NCBI RefSeq assembly: GCF_000413935.1
Contig: NZ_KE340383.1
Span: 62,001-126,000, forward strand
Origin: Acinetobacter colistiniresistens
Lineage (GTDB): Bacteria > Pseudomonadota > Gammaproteobacteria > Pseudomonadales > Moraxellaceae
Length of the DNA stretch: 64,000 bases
Direction of reading: 5' to 3'
Shown: in pieces, positions 56,671 through 64,000 of the stretch
How positions within the stretch are numbered: the first letter of the stretch is position 1
Layout of the letters: every line of letters begins with the position of its first letter
Program-made: the position numbers and the translations under genes
Notes under the pieces: generated by a model
What the model saw: the letters and a program-made list of their open reading frames with translations, nothing else
Database searches by the model: none
What the model was told of the DNA's origin: nothing

Positions 56671-57615
56671 ATGGCAAAAAATTATTATGAAGAGCTAGGT
56701 GTTTCCAGAGATGCCTCAGCAGATGAAATCAAAAAAGCCTACCGAAAATTGGCACGTAAATATCATCCTGACATTAGTAAAGAAGCAGATGCTGAAGCCA
56801 AAATGCAGGCGATCAATGTTGCTTATGACACTTTGAGTGATAGCAGCAAAAAAACCGAATACGATCAAATGCTGGATCATCCACAAGGGTTTTCTAATTT
56901 TGGACAAGGCAATCAAAGTGGCTTTGATGGTTCTCAGTTCTATCGACAAAGTTCAAGTGAAGGAGCTGATTTTAGTGGCTTTGAGGACTTATTTGGTCGC
57001 TTTGGATCAGGCTTTGGTGGCGGACAACAGCGCTCTCAACGCCAGCAGCGCAGCTATCGTGGTGAAGATCAGCATGCCAGTATTCAGGTCGACATAGACA
57101 TTGCCTATCACGGTTCAACTCAACAGATTACACTGCAAATTCCAACCTATAATGTGTATGGTGAGCCTGAAGTCCAACGTAAAACTTTAGAAGTTAAAAT
57201 TCCAAAAGGCATGAAAGAAGGCCAGCAAATCCGCCTCAATGGCCAAGGTCAAAGTGGTATCAACGGCGGTGAAAATGGCGATCTGTATATCGAGATTCAA
57301 TATAAAGATACCGACCGCATTCGCGTTGAAGGCGCTGATGTTTATCAAACCATTGATGTCAGCCCTTGGGAAGCAGGCTTGGGCCAAAGCATTGAGCTGA
57401 GTACCCCCGCTGGACAGCTCAAGGTCAACTTACCGAAAAATGCCAAAAATGGACAACAACTACGCTTAAAAGATAAAGGGATTCCAAATAAAACTGCCGG
57501 GCAGTTATACCTGATTATTAATATTGTTTTACCGCCAGCGCACAGTGAGCAAGAGCAGCAGGCTTATCAACAATTTGCCGATGCCTTTGCTGCATTCAAA
57601 CCTCGTGCCTCATAA
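56671..57615 (+). CDS. cbpA: DnaJ-class chaperone CbpA
   Basis: A 314-residue J-domain protein. The J domain is residues 1-70 with the HPD triad (KYHPDISKE), then a Gly/Phe/Gln-rich linker (FGRFGSGFGGGQQRSQ), then two C-terminal beta domains (~130-305). It lacks the CxxCxGxG zinc centre of DnaJ, which identifies CbpA. It stimulates DnaK and binds curved DNA. The downstream cbpM starts 11 bp after its stop. Confidence 0.9.
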   Translation: MAKNYYEELGVSRDASADEIKKAYRKLARKYHPDISKEADAEAKMQAINVAYDTLSDSSKKTEYDQMLDHPQGFSNFGQGNQSGFDGSQFYRQSSSEGADFSGFEDLFGRFGSGFGGGQQRSQRQQRSYRGEDQHASIQVDIDIAYHGSTQQITLQIPTYNVYGEPEVQRKTLEVKIPKGMKEGQQIRLNGQGQSGINGGENGDLYIEIQYKDTDRIRVEGADVYQTIDVSPWEAGLGQSIELSTPAGQLKVNLPKNAKNGQQLRLKDKGIPNKTAGQLYLIINIVLPPAHSEQEQQAYQQFADAFAAFKPRAS

Positions 57616-57626
57616 GGAGTAAGATC

Positions 57627-57953
57627 ATGACAACCATTCAATACAAAGAAATTCAATATGACGGTCACAGCCAAGTTGAAATCATTGATGAACAATTGGC
57701 ACTCGATCTTGAGCACTTCGCTGAAGCATGTGGTCAAAGTACCGATTGGGTGTTAAAACTGATTGATTATGATATTTTGCAGATCTCTGTTGAACCACAA
57801 AGCTATCAGTTTATCGGTGAAGATGTCAGTCGCGCCAGACGAGCCTATCGCCTGCAACGTGATTTTGATGCCAGTCTGTCTGCCGTAGCGGTGATGCTGG
57901 ATTTAATTGATGAAGTGCAACAACTGCGTAAACAGCTTAAACATTTTCATTAA
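57627..57953 (+). CDS. cbpM: CbpA modulator CbpM
   Basis: A 108-residue MerR-like helical protein that binds the CbpA J domain and blocks its DnaK interaction. The order (cbpA then cbpM) and length are typical. It starts with a helix after ~25 residues (DEQLALDLEHFAEACG) and ends in a coiled helix (VMLDLIDEVQQLRKQLK). An AAGGAG site is present. Confidence 0.83.
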   Translation: MTTIQYKEIQYDGHSQVEIIDEQLALDLEHFAEACGQSTDWVLKLIDYDILQISVEPQSYQFIGEDVSRARRAYRLQRDFDASLSAVAVMLDLIDEVQQLRKQLKHFH

Positions 57954-57963
57954 GCTATGATAC

Positions 57964-58000
57964 AAATGACCAAGTTCGAACTATTTCAGCTTGGTCATTT
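57964..58000 (+). terminator. Terminator-like hairpin after cbpM, inside corA's end
   Basis: The 11-bp perfect stem AAATGACCAAG/CTTGGTCATTT with a 15-base loop, overlapping the last codons of the convergent transporter gene. Confidence 0.5.
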
Positions 58001-59204
58001 TCTCGACTTCTTTCAGCGTTTGCTTAATCGGTTCATAGTCAAGGAACCACAACAAATTAAAATTACGCTGCCGATGCTGTTGAGCCAGCAAATCAATCAC
58101 ACTGCGCTCACCACGTCCAACCAAATGCTGCTGATAAAAATAGTACAGTAATAACACGGTACTCATCAGCATCACACCCAGCATAATCCAGAAGCCCACA
58201 GGGGATTTTAATCCGGGAATAAACTCAAAGTTCATTCCATAGACCCCCGTCAGCAACGTTAAAGGCGCAAATATGGCCGTGATAATGGCCAAGATACGCA
58301 TGTTTTCATTGGTTTGGTTGGCAATCGCAGAAAAGTGTAAATCGATTGCAGACTGAATCGCGCTCCTTAACCGCAAGGTATGCTTCTGTACCCGCTCAAC
58401 ATGGCTCATCAGGTCATTCAAACGCACCAACAGAATATCTTGTGCCTTGTGCTTATGCTCACCCACCACATGATGATAATTATCGACCAGCTCATCTCTA
58501 AACTCCTGCAAGGTCTCAACCTGTTCTTCGCATAAGTTTTCGATTTGTTGAAAGGCCATATCTTCATGGAACAATTGATGCCATTGTTTAAAACGACGAT
58601 TGCCCTGTAATAACTGCTGCTGCCAATATTCAACACGACGTGTTAACGGTGTACGCAAATTCAGATAACCATCAATCATGCTATTCAGTAGGCGCAGACA
58701 TAAATCAGCAGATGTGCCCGCTAATTTACGCGGTTTATTCTGTTCCATGATCGGACGACCCATGATGGTCTGGATACGTTGAATATAACTTTCCACCGCT
58801 TTATTGCCCTGCTCACGGACACTCACCAGCACATTGGGTGTCAAAATAAAACTCATCGGTGTCGTGGCCAATCCAAAAACACTTTCATGGCTTTCTGAAG
58901 CATTCTCATTTGCCAAAATCTGGTCATCTGGGCTAATCAGTTTGCGGAACACCAGCAGGTCATATTCCTCCACCGTATCAAATGCACAAGGATGCTCGAT
59001 ATTCAGTAAATCCCGCAAATGAAATTCATTCAGTACCAGTCCTGTATGCTCATAAATATTCTTCTGCCAAGCCTCAGTATGATTCACCAGATCTTGCCTA
59101 AGACTATCCACCCATAAAAATTCAAGCGTATGTTCTGTTTGTTGTTCCGCACTGATAAAAATCGTATTTTCACTGTTATGACGATAAAAATAATAAAGTT
59201 GCAT
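57981..59204 (-). CDS. CorA-family metal transporter
   Basis: A 407-residue CorA-type channel: long cytoplasmic alpha-beta part and helix stalk, then two C-terminal membrane segments. The selectivity loop GVYGMNFEFIPG lies after the first membrane segment, with the GMN motif intact. A ~40-residue cytoplasmic tail follows the second membrane segment. Mg2+ is the typical substrate, but Ni, Co or Zn transporters of the family share this motif. Confidence 0.87.
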   Translation of the reverse strand: MQLYYFYRHNSENTIFISAEQQTEHTLEFLWVDSLRQDLVNHTEAWQKNIYEHTGLVLNEFHLRDLLNIEHPCAFDTVEEYDLLVFRKLISPDDQILANENASESHESVFGLATTPMSFILTPNVLVSVREQGNKAVESYIQRIQTIMGRPIMEQNKPRKLAGTSADLCLRLLNSMIDGYLNLRTPLTRRVEYWQQQLLQGNRRFKQWHQLFHEDMAFQQIENLCEEQVETLQEFRDELVDNYHHVVGEHKHKAQDILLVRLNDLMSHVERVQKHTLRLRSAIQSAIDLHFSAIANQTNENMRILAIITAIFAPLTLLTGVYGMNFEFIPGLKSPVGFWIMLGVMLMSTVLLLYYFYQQHLVGRGERSVIDLLAQQHRQRNFNLLWFLDYEPIKQTLKEVEKMTKLK

Positions 59205-59296
59205 AGGACAATAGAAATTAGAATGGCAAGAGAAATGCTGCCACGAAGCCAGATAAAAAGCTACGGCTATTACAGGACTGAAACGACATCCAATAA

Positions 59297-59328
59297 AAAA
59301 GCCTCACATGCAAGGCATGGAGGCTTTT
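59297..59328 (-). terminator. Rho-independent terminator after dctA
   Basis: On the minus strand the stem AAAAGCCTC/GAGGCTTTT, continued by CATG/CATG, is followed by six T. Confidence 0.85.
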
Positions 59329-59344
59329 GCTAATCTCAGCAAGA

Positions 59345-60667
59345 TTACACTTCTTTCTTCTCAACCACACCATATTTAAGGGCTTGATCAAGTTGCTCTT
59401 TATCCAAGGCATTATCCCATTTTGCCACCACGATTGTGGCACAAGCATTCCCCACCAAATTGGTTAATGCACGGCATTCTGACATGAAACGGTCGATACC
59501 AAGGATCAAAGCCATACCTGCGACTGGAATCGCAGGAACAACCGAAAGGGTTGCAGCCAAGGTAATAAAGCCCGCGCCAGTAATCCCCGCTGCGCCCTTA
59601 GAACTCAGCATCGCAACCAATAAAATCGTAATCTGTTGTGTCAATGTCAATTCAATATTACAGGCCTGAGCAATAAACAAAGCGGCCAAGGTCATATAAA
59701 TATTCGTCCCATCGAGGTTAAATGAATAACCTGTTGGAATCACCAGCCCCACCACCGACTTTTCACAGCCAGCCTTTTCCATTTTCGCCATCAATGACGG
59801 TAATGCTGCTTCTGATGAACTTGTCCCAAGAACCAACCAGAGTTCGTCCTTAATATAACGAATCAGGTCAATAATCGAGAAGCCGTTATAACGCGCAACT
59901 GCACCCAGAATCACAATAACAAACAGTAAAGCCGTGATATAGAACGTCGCAATCAGCAGCATCAGATTCCCAATCGAGCTAATACCATATGCCCCAATGG
60001 TAAATGCCATCGCACCAAATGCACCAATTGGCGCAAACTTCATCAGCATTCCAACCAAGGTAAATACAGGGTTGGTCAATTGTTGAAGAAAATCTGTGAT
60101 TGGGCGGCCTAAATCACCTGATTTTGCCAAAGCCAAACCAAATAATACAGCCACAAAAAGCACTTGAAGAATCTGACCTGATACAAATGGACTAACCAAC
60201 GTATCTGGAATGATATTCATCAAGAAGCCCGTAATGGTTGACTCATGTGCTTTGGCTGCATATTCATCTACTTTGGTGCTATGCAAAGTACTTGGATCAA
60301 TATTTAATCCATGCCCAGGCTCAATCACATTCCCGACAATCAGACCGACAATCAAAGCCAAGGTCGAGAAAGTCAGGAAGTAGATCATTGCCTTCCCGGT
60401 GACTCGTCCAACGCTGCCAATATTTTTCATCCCCGCAATCCCGGTCACAACCGTCAGGAAAATCACAGGGGCAATGATCATTTTCACCATTTTAATGAAA
60501 GCTTCACCAAGCGGTTTTAAGCTTTCACCGAATTCAGGAAAGAAATGACCCAACAGGATCCCCGCAACAATGGCGAAGATCACTTGGACATAAAGAATTT
60601 GATAAAACTTTGGTTTCTTTGGAGGTTGTTGGTCATCTTGACCTGTGGCGACATGATCGACAAGCAT
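59345..60667 (-). CDS. dctA: Dicarboxylate/amino acid:cation symporter DctA
   Basis: A 440-residue secondary transporter of the DAACS family. Eight hydrophobic segments; the signature [17 protein letters not shown], then [14 protein letters not shown] and [19 protein letters not shown], then the [13 protein letters not shown] loop. The frame extends upstream, but the ATG at 60667 has an AAGGA site and fits the family start. Likely takes up C4-dicarboxylates; it may also use glutamate-like substrates. Ends at its own terminator. Confidence 0.88.
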   Translation of the reverse strand: MLVDHVATGQDDQQPPKKPKFYQILYVQVIFAIVAGILLGHFFPEFGESLKPLGEAFIKMVKMIIAPVIFLTVVTGIAGMKNIGSVGRVTGKAMIYFLTFSTLALIVGLIVGNVIEPGHGLNIDPSTLHSTKVDEYAAKAHESTITGFLMNIIPDTLVSPFVSGQILQVLFVAVLFGLALAKSGDLGRPITDFLQQLTNPVFTLVGMLMKFAPIGAFGAMAFTIGAYGISSIGNLMLLIATFYITALLFVIVILGAVARYNGFSIIDLIRYIKDELWLVLGTSSSEAALPSLMAKMEKAGCEKSVVGLVIPTGYSFNLDGTNIYMTLAALFIAQACNIELTLTQQITILLVAMLSSKGAAGITGAGFITLAATLSVVPAIPVAGMALILGIDRFMSECRALTNLVGNACATIVVAKWDNALDKEQLDQALKYGVVEKKEV

Positions 60668-60871
60668 GTGCAATATTCCTTCATATTGGGAGAAAAAATA
60701 GACTTCCGACTGTCTATCTAAAACCACATAAACACAGGCAGGCACGGAAATTTGGGGAATTTTACGTTAATTGCGGGACAGACATTTGACAGCTTAGACT
60801 AATGTCTAATATCAGGAAATTTTATGTTTATAGTTTTTATTTTTTATGTTCTTAACAATCATTTACTTAAT

Positions 60872-60906
60872 AAAAAAGCGCATTGTTTACACAATGCGCT
60901 TTTTTT
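60872..60906 (-). terminator. Rho-independent terminator after pnp
   Basis: The stem AAAGCGCATTGT/ACAATGCGCTTT with flanking A and T runs on the minus strand. Confidence 0.9.
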
Positions 60907-60926
60907 AAGCTAAAAGCTTGCTAGCC

Positions 60927-63020
60927 TTAAGCTTGCTCGATATCTTTCATTGTCAACTTGATACGACCACGGTTATCGACATCTGCAACTTGTACTTTAA
61001 CGTCCTGACCTTCTTTCAATACGTCAGTCACATTGGCAATACGCTCATTTGAGATTTGCGAAATGTGAAGTAAACCGTCAGTACCCGGCAAGATATTCAC
61101 GAACGCACCAAATTCAACGATACGAATCACTTTACCCACATAGATGGTACCTGGTTCAACTTCTGCAGTGAGTGCCTGGATTTTTGCAATCGCAGCTTTC
61201 GCAGCAGCTTTAGTTTCACCAAACACACGTACTGTACCATTGTCTTCGATATCAATCGCAGCTTTGGTTTCTTCAGTAATCGCACGGATAGTTGCACCAC
61301 CCTTACCAATCACGTCACGGATCTTATCAGGGTTGATGTTGATCACTTCAAATGTTGGTGCATGTGCATTAATTTCTGAACGCGCACGTGAAATGACTTT
61401 GTTCATTTCATTCAGGATGTGCATACGACCAGCAAATGCTTGGTTTAATGCAACTTCCATAATCTCTTCAGTAATTCCTTCGATCTTGATGTCCATTTGA
61501 AGTGCAGTAATACCGTTGGCAGAACCCGCGACTTTAAAGTCCATATCACCAAGATGATCTTCATCACCCAAGATGTCAGAAAGCACTGCGAAACGCTCGC
61601 CTTCTTTTACCAAGCCCATTGCGATACCCGCAACTGGTGCTTTCAATGGCACACCTGCATCCATCAGTGATAGTGAAGCACCACATACAGACGCCATAGA
61701 AGATGAACCGTTAGATTCAGTAATATCAGATACGATACGAATCACGTACGGGAAGCGGTCAGCAGCTGGAAGAACAGCTTGAACACCACGACGTGCCAAA
61801 CGACCGTGACCAATTTCACGACGTTTAGGGCCAGATTCACGGCCTGTTTCACCAACAGAGTATGCAGGGAAGTTATAGTGCAACATGAAGTTGTCAGTTT
61901 TGGTACCAGAAAGCGTATCCACCATCAACGCATCACGGGTATTACCCAAAGTCGTTGTTACTAAGGCCTGAGTTTCACCACGGGTGAATAGCGCAGAACC
62001 GTGTGCACGGTCTAATACACCCACTTGTACGTCGATACCACGAACAGTTTTGGTATCACGGCCATCAATACGCGGCTTACCTGACAAAATGTTGTCACGT
62101 ACAGTACGGTATTTCAGGTCTTCAAATAATTCGTTCACTTCATCCGCAATACCAGTTTCGTCATTTTCAGGAACGAACTGCGCTACTGCTTCTGCATACA
62201 AAGCATCAAGTGCTGCATAACGGTCTTGTTTCACCGCAATGGTATATGCTTCAGAGATTTTCGCTTCGAAAGCCGTTTTTAATTGCTCAAGCAATGCTTC
62301 GTTTTTGCTTGGTGCAACCCAAGTCGATTCAACCGCGCCCGCAGCCGCAGCAAATTCTTTGATCGCTTGAATTGCAATTTGCATTTCGTCATGACCGAAA
62401 AGCACAGCACCGAGCATTTGGTCTTCTGAAAGCTCTTTCGCTTCAGATTCAACCATCAATACAGCTGATTCAGTACCTGCAACCACAAGGTCAAGGTCAG
62501 ATTGTGCAAGTTGTTCAAAGTTCGGGTTAAGAACGTATTCACCGTTGATCAAACCAACACGCGCACCGCCGATTGGACCACGGAATGGTGTACCTGCAAT
62601 TGACAATGCAGCAGATGTACCCAACATTGCAGCAATATCGGCATCCATGGTTTTGTCAGAAGAAACAACCGTTGCGGTTACTTGGATTTCGTTGAAATAG
62701 CCTTCTGGGAACAATGGACGAATTGGACGGTCAATCAAGCGTGAAATCAACGTTTCAGCTTCAGAGGCACGACCTTCACGCTTACCGTAACCACCCGGGA
62801 TACGACCAGCAGCATATTGTTTTTCTTGATAGTTTACAGTTAACGGGAAGAAATCCTGACCCGCTTTTGCTTTAGGCTGAGCCACAACAGCAACGAGAAC
62901 AGTCACGCCACCCATGGTAACTAAAACTGTATTTGCTTGGCGTGCAACACGACCCGTTTCTAAAACAACTTGGTGTTGACCAAATTGGAATTCTTTACGA
63001 ACGATATTAAACATTGACAT
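60927..63020 (-). CDS. pnp: Polyribonucleotide nucleotidyltransferase (PNPase)
   Basis: A 697-residue phosphorolytic 3'-5' exoribonuclease and part of the RNA degradosome with RNase E. Two RNase PH domains (residues ~10-230 and ~310-540) with the helical linker between, then a KH domain ([20 protein letters not shown], ~555-620) and an S1 domain (~620-690, [20 protein letters not shown]). Full length. It lies downstream of rpsO, with a hairpin between, the classic rpsO-pnp arrangement. Confidence 0.97.
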   Translation of the reverse strand: MSMFNIVRKEFQFGQHQVVLETGRVARQANTVLVTMGGVTVLVAVVAQPKAKAGQDFFPLTVNYQEKQYAAGRIPGGYGKREGRASEAETLISRLIDRPIRPLFPEGYFNEIQVTATVVSSDKTMDADIAAMLGTSAALSIAGTPFRGPIGGARVGLINGEYVLNPNFEQLAQSDLDLVVAGTESAVLMVESEAKELSEDQMLGAVLFGHDEMQIAIQAIKEFAAAAGAVESTWVAPSKNEALLEQLKTAFEAKISEAYTIAVKQDRYAALDALYAEAVAQFVPENDETGIADEVNELFEDLKYRTVRDNILSGKPRIDGRDTKTVRGIDVQVGVLDRAHGSALFTRGETQALVTTTLGNTRDALMVDTLSGTKTDNFMLHYNFPAYSVGETGRESGPKRREIGHGRLARRGVQAVLPAADRFPYVIRIVSDITESNGSSSMASVCGASLSLMDAGVPLKAPVAGIAMGLVKEGERFAVLSDILGDEDHLGDMDFKVAGSANGITALQMDIKIEGITEEIMEVALNQAFAGRMHILNEMNKVISRARSEINAHAPTFEVININPDKIRDVIGKGGATIRAITEETKAAIDIEDNGTVRVFGETKAAAKAAIAKIQALTAEVEPGTIYVGKVIRIVEFGAFVNILPGTDGLLHISQISNERIANVTDVLKEGQDVKVQVADVDNRGRIKLTMKDIEQA

Positions 63021-63156
63021 GTATTATATTTTCCTAGTTTTATTCTAGTGAGACCCCTAAGGTTTGGCATTCAGACTACCACTACTGTGTAGATAAATGA
63101 CAAAGCTTAGAAGCCATCGCACTAGATCAAAATTTTTAAATAAATTTAAACACAAA

Positions 63157-63180
63157 GAAGGAGCGAACAAGCGCCCCTTC
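63157..63180 (-). terminator. rpsO-pnp intergenic hairpin
   Basis: In RNA on the minus strand, nine pairs form (one G-U), closed by a 6-base loop, between rpsO and pnp. It may attenuate read-through or be an RNase III/PNPase autoregulation site, as known in enterobacteria. No strong T-run. Confidence 0.5.
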
Positions 63181-63270
63181 TAAAGTCATCTAAGATAAAT
63201 TAGATGAAACTCTCTTTTCAGCAATAAAGCATAGCAACATGCGAAATAGCGAAAACAAAGTAAAATCGAA

Positions 63271-63540
63271 TTAACGACGTAAACCTAATGCGCCGATCAA
63301 AGCAACATAACGACCGTGATCTTTACCGTTTAAGTAGTCAAGTAATTTACGACGTTGGTTAACCATACGGATCAAACCACGACGGCTGTGATGGTCGTGT
63401 TTGTGTTCTTTAAAGTGACCTTGCAAATCATTGATTTGTGCAGTCAATAAAGCAACTTGTACTTCAGGTGAACCAGTGTCGTTTTCAGCACGAGCAAATT
63501 TAGCGATGATCTCTGCGCGATCAGTGTTAGTTAAAGCCAT
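63271..63540 (-). CDS. rpsO: 30S ribosomal protein S15
   Basis: An 89-residue primary 16S rRNA-binding protein. The sequence from [20 protein letters not shown] to the [16 protein letters not shown] helix is diagnostic, with the conserved KHDHHSRRG turn. Normal length. The GGAG site lies six bases before the start. Upstream of pnp, which likely shares its transcript in part. Confidence 0.97.
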   Translation of the reverse strand: MALTNTDRAEIIAKFARAENDTGSPEVQVALLTAQINDLQGHFKEHKHDHHSRRGLIRMVNQRRKLLDYLNGKDHGRYVALIGALGLRR

Positions 63541-63780
63541 TCGATTTCTCCGAGATGCTTACAAAAATAAATGATATTGATCAGTTGGAAACCAACCGAC
63601 TGCCGTGCATCACTACAGCAAGGCGCTTATTTTAAGTGATCTATCGCTATATTGCAAAATTGTTTTCTATCCGCTGGCAATTCGGCAGCTGACAGCGTTG
63701 CACAAAATAGGCACACTAGCCTGATTCTGTTTTCAATTTATGACAGAGAAGAAAGAAAACGAAAATATTGCGAGGGAATC

Positions 63781-64000
63781 GTGAAAATTTTATCAACCAA
63801 TACCTGTTATGTACCGCATGACCTGAGTCAAGTGATTCGCAGCAAAGATGAAGTCTCGGCTGAATTCGGGGGAATGACTGAGAGGCAGATTCAAAAAATA
63901 TGGAACAGTGTTGAAAGCCTATATAAAACAGGAAACTACCCACTCATTACCTTATGTTTACGTCGTCAGGGGCAGATTCTTCTCAATCGTAGCATTGGGT
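63781..64000 (+). CDS. Partial serine hydrolase (beta-lactamase/EstB-like)
   Basis: The frame starts at a GTG (63781) after a GAGGGA site and runs off the right edge (73 codons). The visible part ends IWNSVESLYKTGNYPLITLC, then LRRQGQILLNRSIG. The pattern of a helix followed by a basic LxRxGQxxLxRxIG strand is the N-terminus of class C beta-lactamase-like serine hydrolases or esterases. The catalytic SxxK lies beyond the window. An open frame on the other strand (63716-63943) is a shadow. Confidence 0.6.
   Translation, partial: MKILSTNTCYVPHDLSQVIRSKDEVSAEFGGMTERQIQKIWNSVESLYKTGNYPLITLCLRRQGQILLNRSIG

Noticed and set aside
63716..63943. 75-codon open frame on the minus strand at the right edge
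   Set aside because: It is antisense to the serine hydrolase start, whose protein pattern is recognisable.
1..64000. CRISPR arrays, insertion sequences, prophage or a defence island
   Set aside because: No regularly spaced repeats, transposases, phage structural genes or clear defence genes were seen in any region.

Overview
The window is a piece of chromosome from a gammaproteobacterium of the Moraxellaceae, most likely an Acinetobacter. The main evidence is a complete pqqABCDE cluster, a MATE pump that reads as AbeM, a two-gene gspF-gspG unit separated from any other type II secretion genes, a 1115-residue RNase E with an alanine/glutamate/glutamine-rich tail, and moderate-to-low GC with many short intergenic hairpin terminators. 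Genus is inferred from remembered protein families, not from a search. No insertion sequence, prophage, integron or CRISPR array is visible; this is mostly core genome. Both edges cut a gene: a glycine-rich-domain-like protein on the left (minus strand) and a serine hydrolase on the right (plus strand).

Layout. 1-3 kb: partial GRDP-like gene, a DUF2252 protein and a HAD phosphatase, all minus. 3.2-6.1 kb: rppH and ptsP, plus. 6.2-12 kb: a lipoprotein, a catalase, a DCC-family/DoxX-like gene pair, an NAPE-PLD-like metallo-hydrolase and a LysR regulator. 12-15 kb: GST with a WYL regulator, then a phosphatase overlapping rluC. 15.1-19.3 kb: a long structured leader and rne. 19.4-21.8 kb: acyl-CoA synthetase and two identical tRNA-Lys genes. 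21.8-26.5 kb: hemW, a YdcZ-type membrane protein, abeM and an ABC1/UbiB-type kinase. 26.6-28 kb: a zinc-independent L31 gene behind a Zur-like operator, then a fluoride riboswitch-crcB-DUF190 unit. 28-33.4 kb: small metabolic and unknown genes, a flavoprotein overlapping a divergent TrmB-like methyltransferase, and yacG. 33.4-37.8 kb: the pqqABCDE operon with an M19 dipeptidase as its last gene. 38-42.6 kb: glyoxalase-II-like hydrolase, hemH, a DUF4062 protein, murI and a DUF1285 protein. 42.7-44.6 kb: ETF-ubiquinone oxidoreductase, with a palindromic element and a synonymous duplicate of its last codons just downstream. 44.6-50.4 kb: tusA, corC-lnt, csaA, a small membrane protein and gspF-gspG. 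50.6-59.2 kb: priA, a CPA2 antiporter, hslO, a LysE exporter, cbpA-cbpM and a corA-type transporter. 59.3-64 kb: dctA, pnp, rpsO and the partial serine hydrolase.

How genes work together. RNase E, PNPase and RppH are three parts of the RNA decay machinery. The pqq operon makes the cofactor of quinoprotein dehydrogenases. CorC and Lnt, CbpA and CbpM, GspF and GspG, and CrcB and DUF190 are overlapping or near-adjacent functional pairs. The most unusual observations are the duplicated tail and palindromic element after the ETF-QO gene, a palindrome at the gspG leader, an exact 9-bp in-frame duplication in a LysR DNA-binding domain, a stand-alone DUF4062 protein, the dipeptidase in the pqq operon, and well-formed Zur and fluoride control elements. 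I did not find a clear new multi-gene system.
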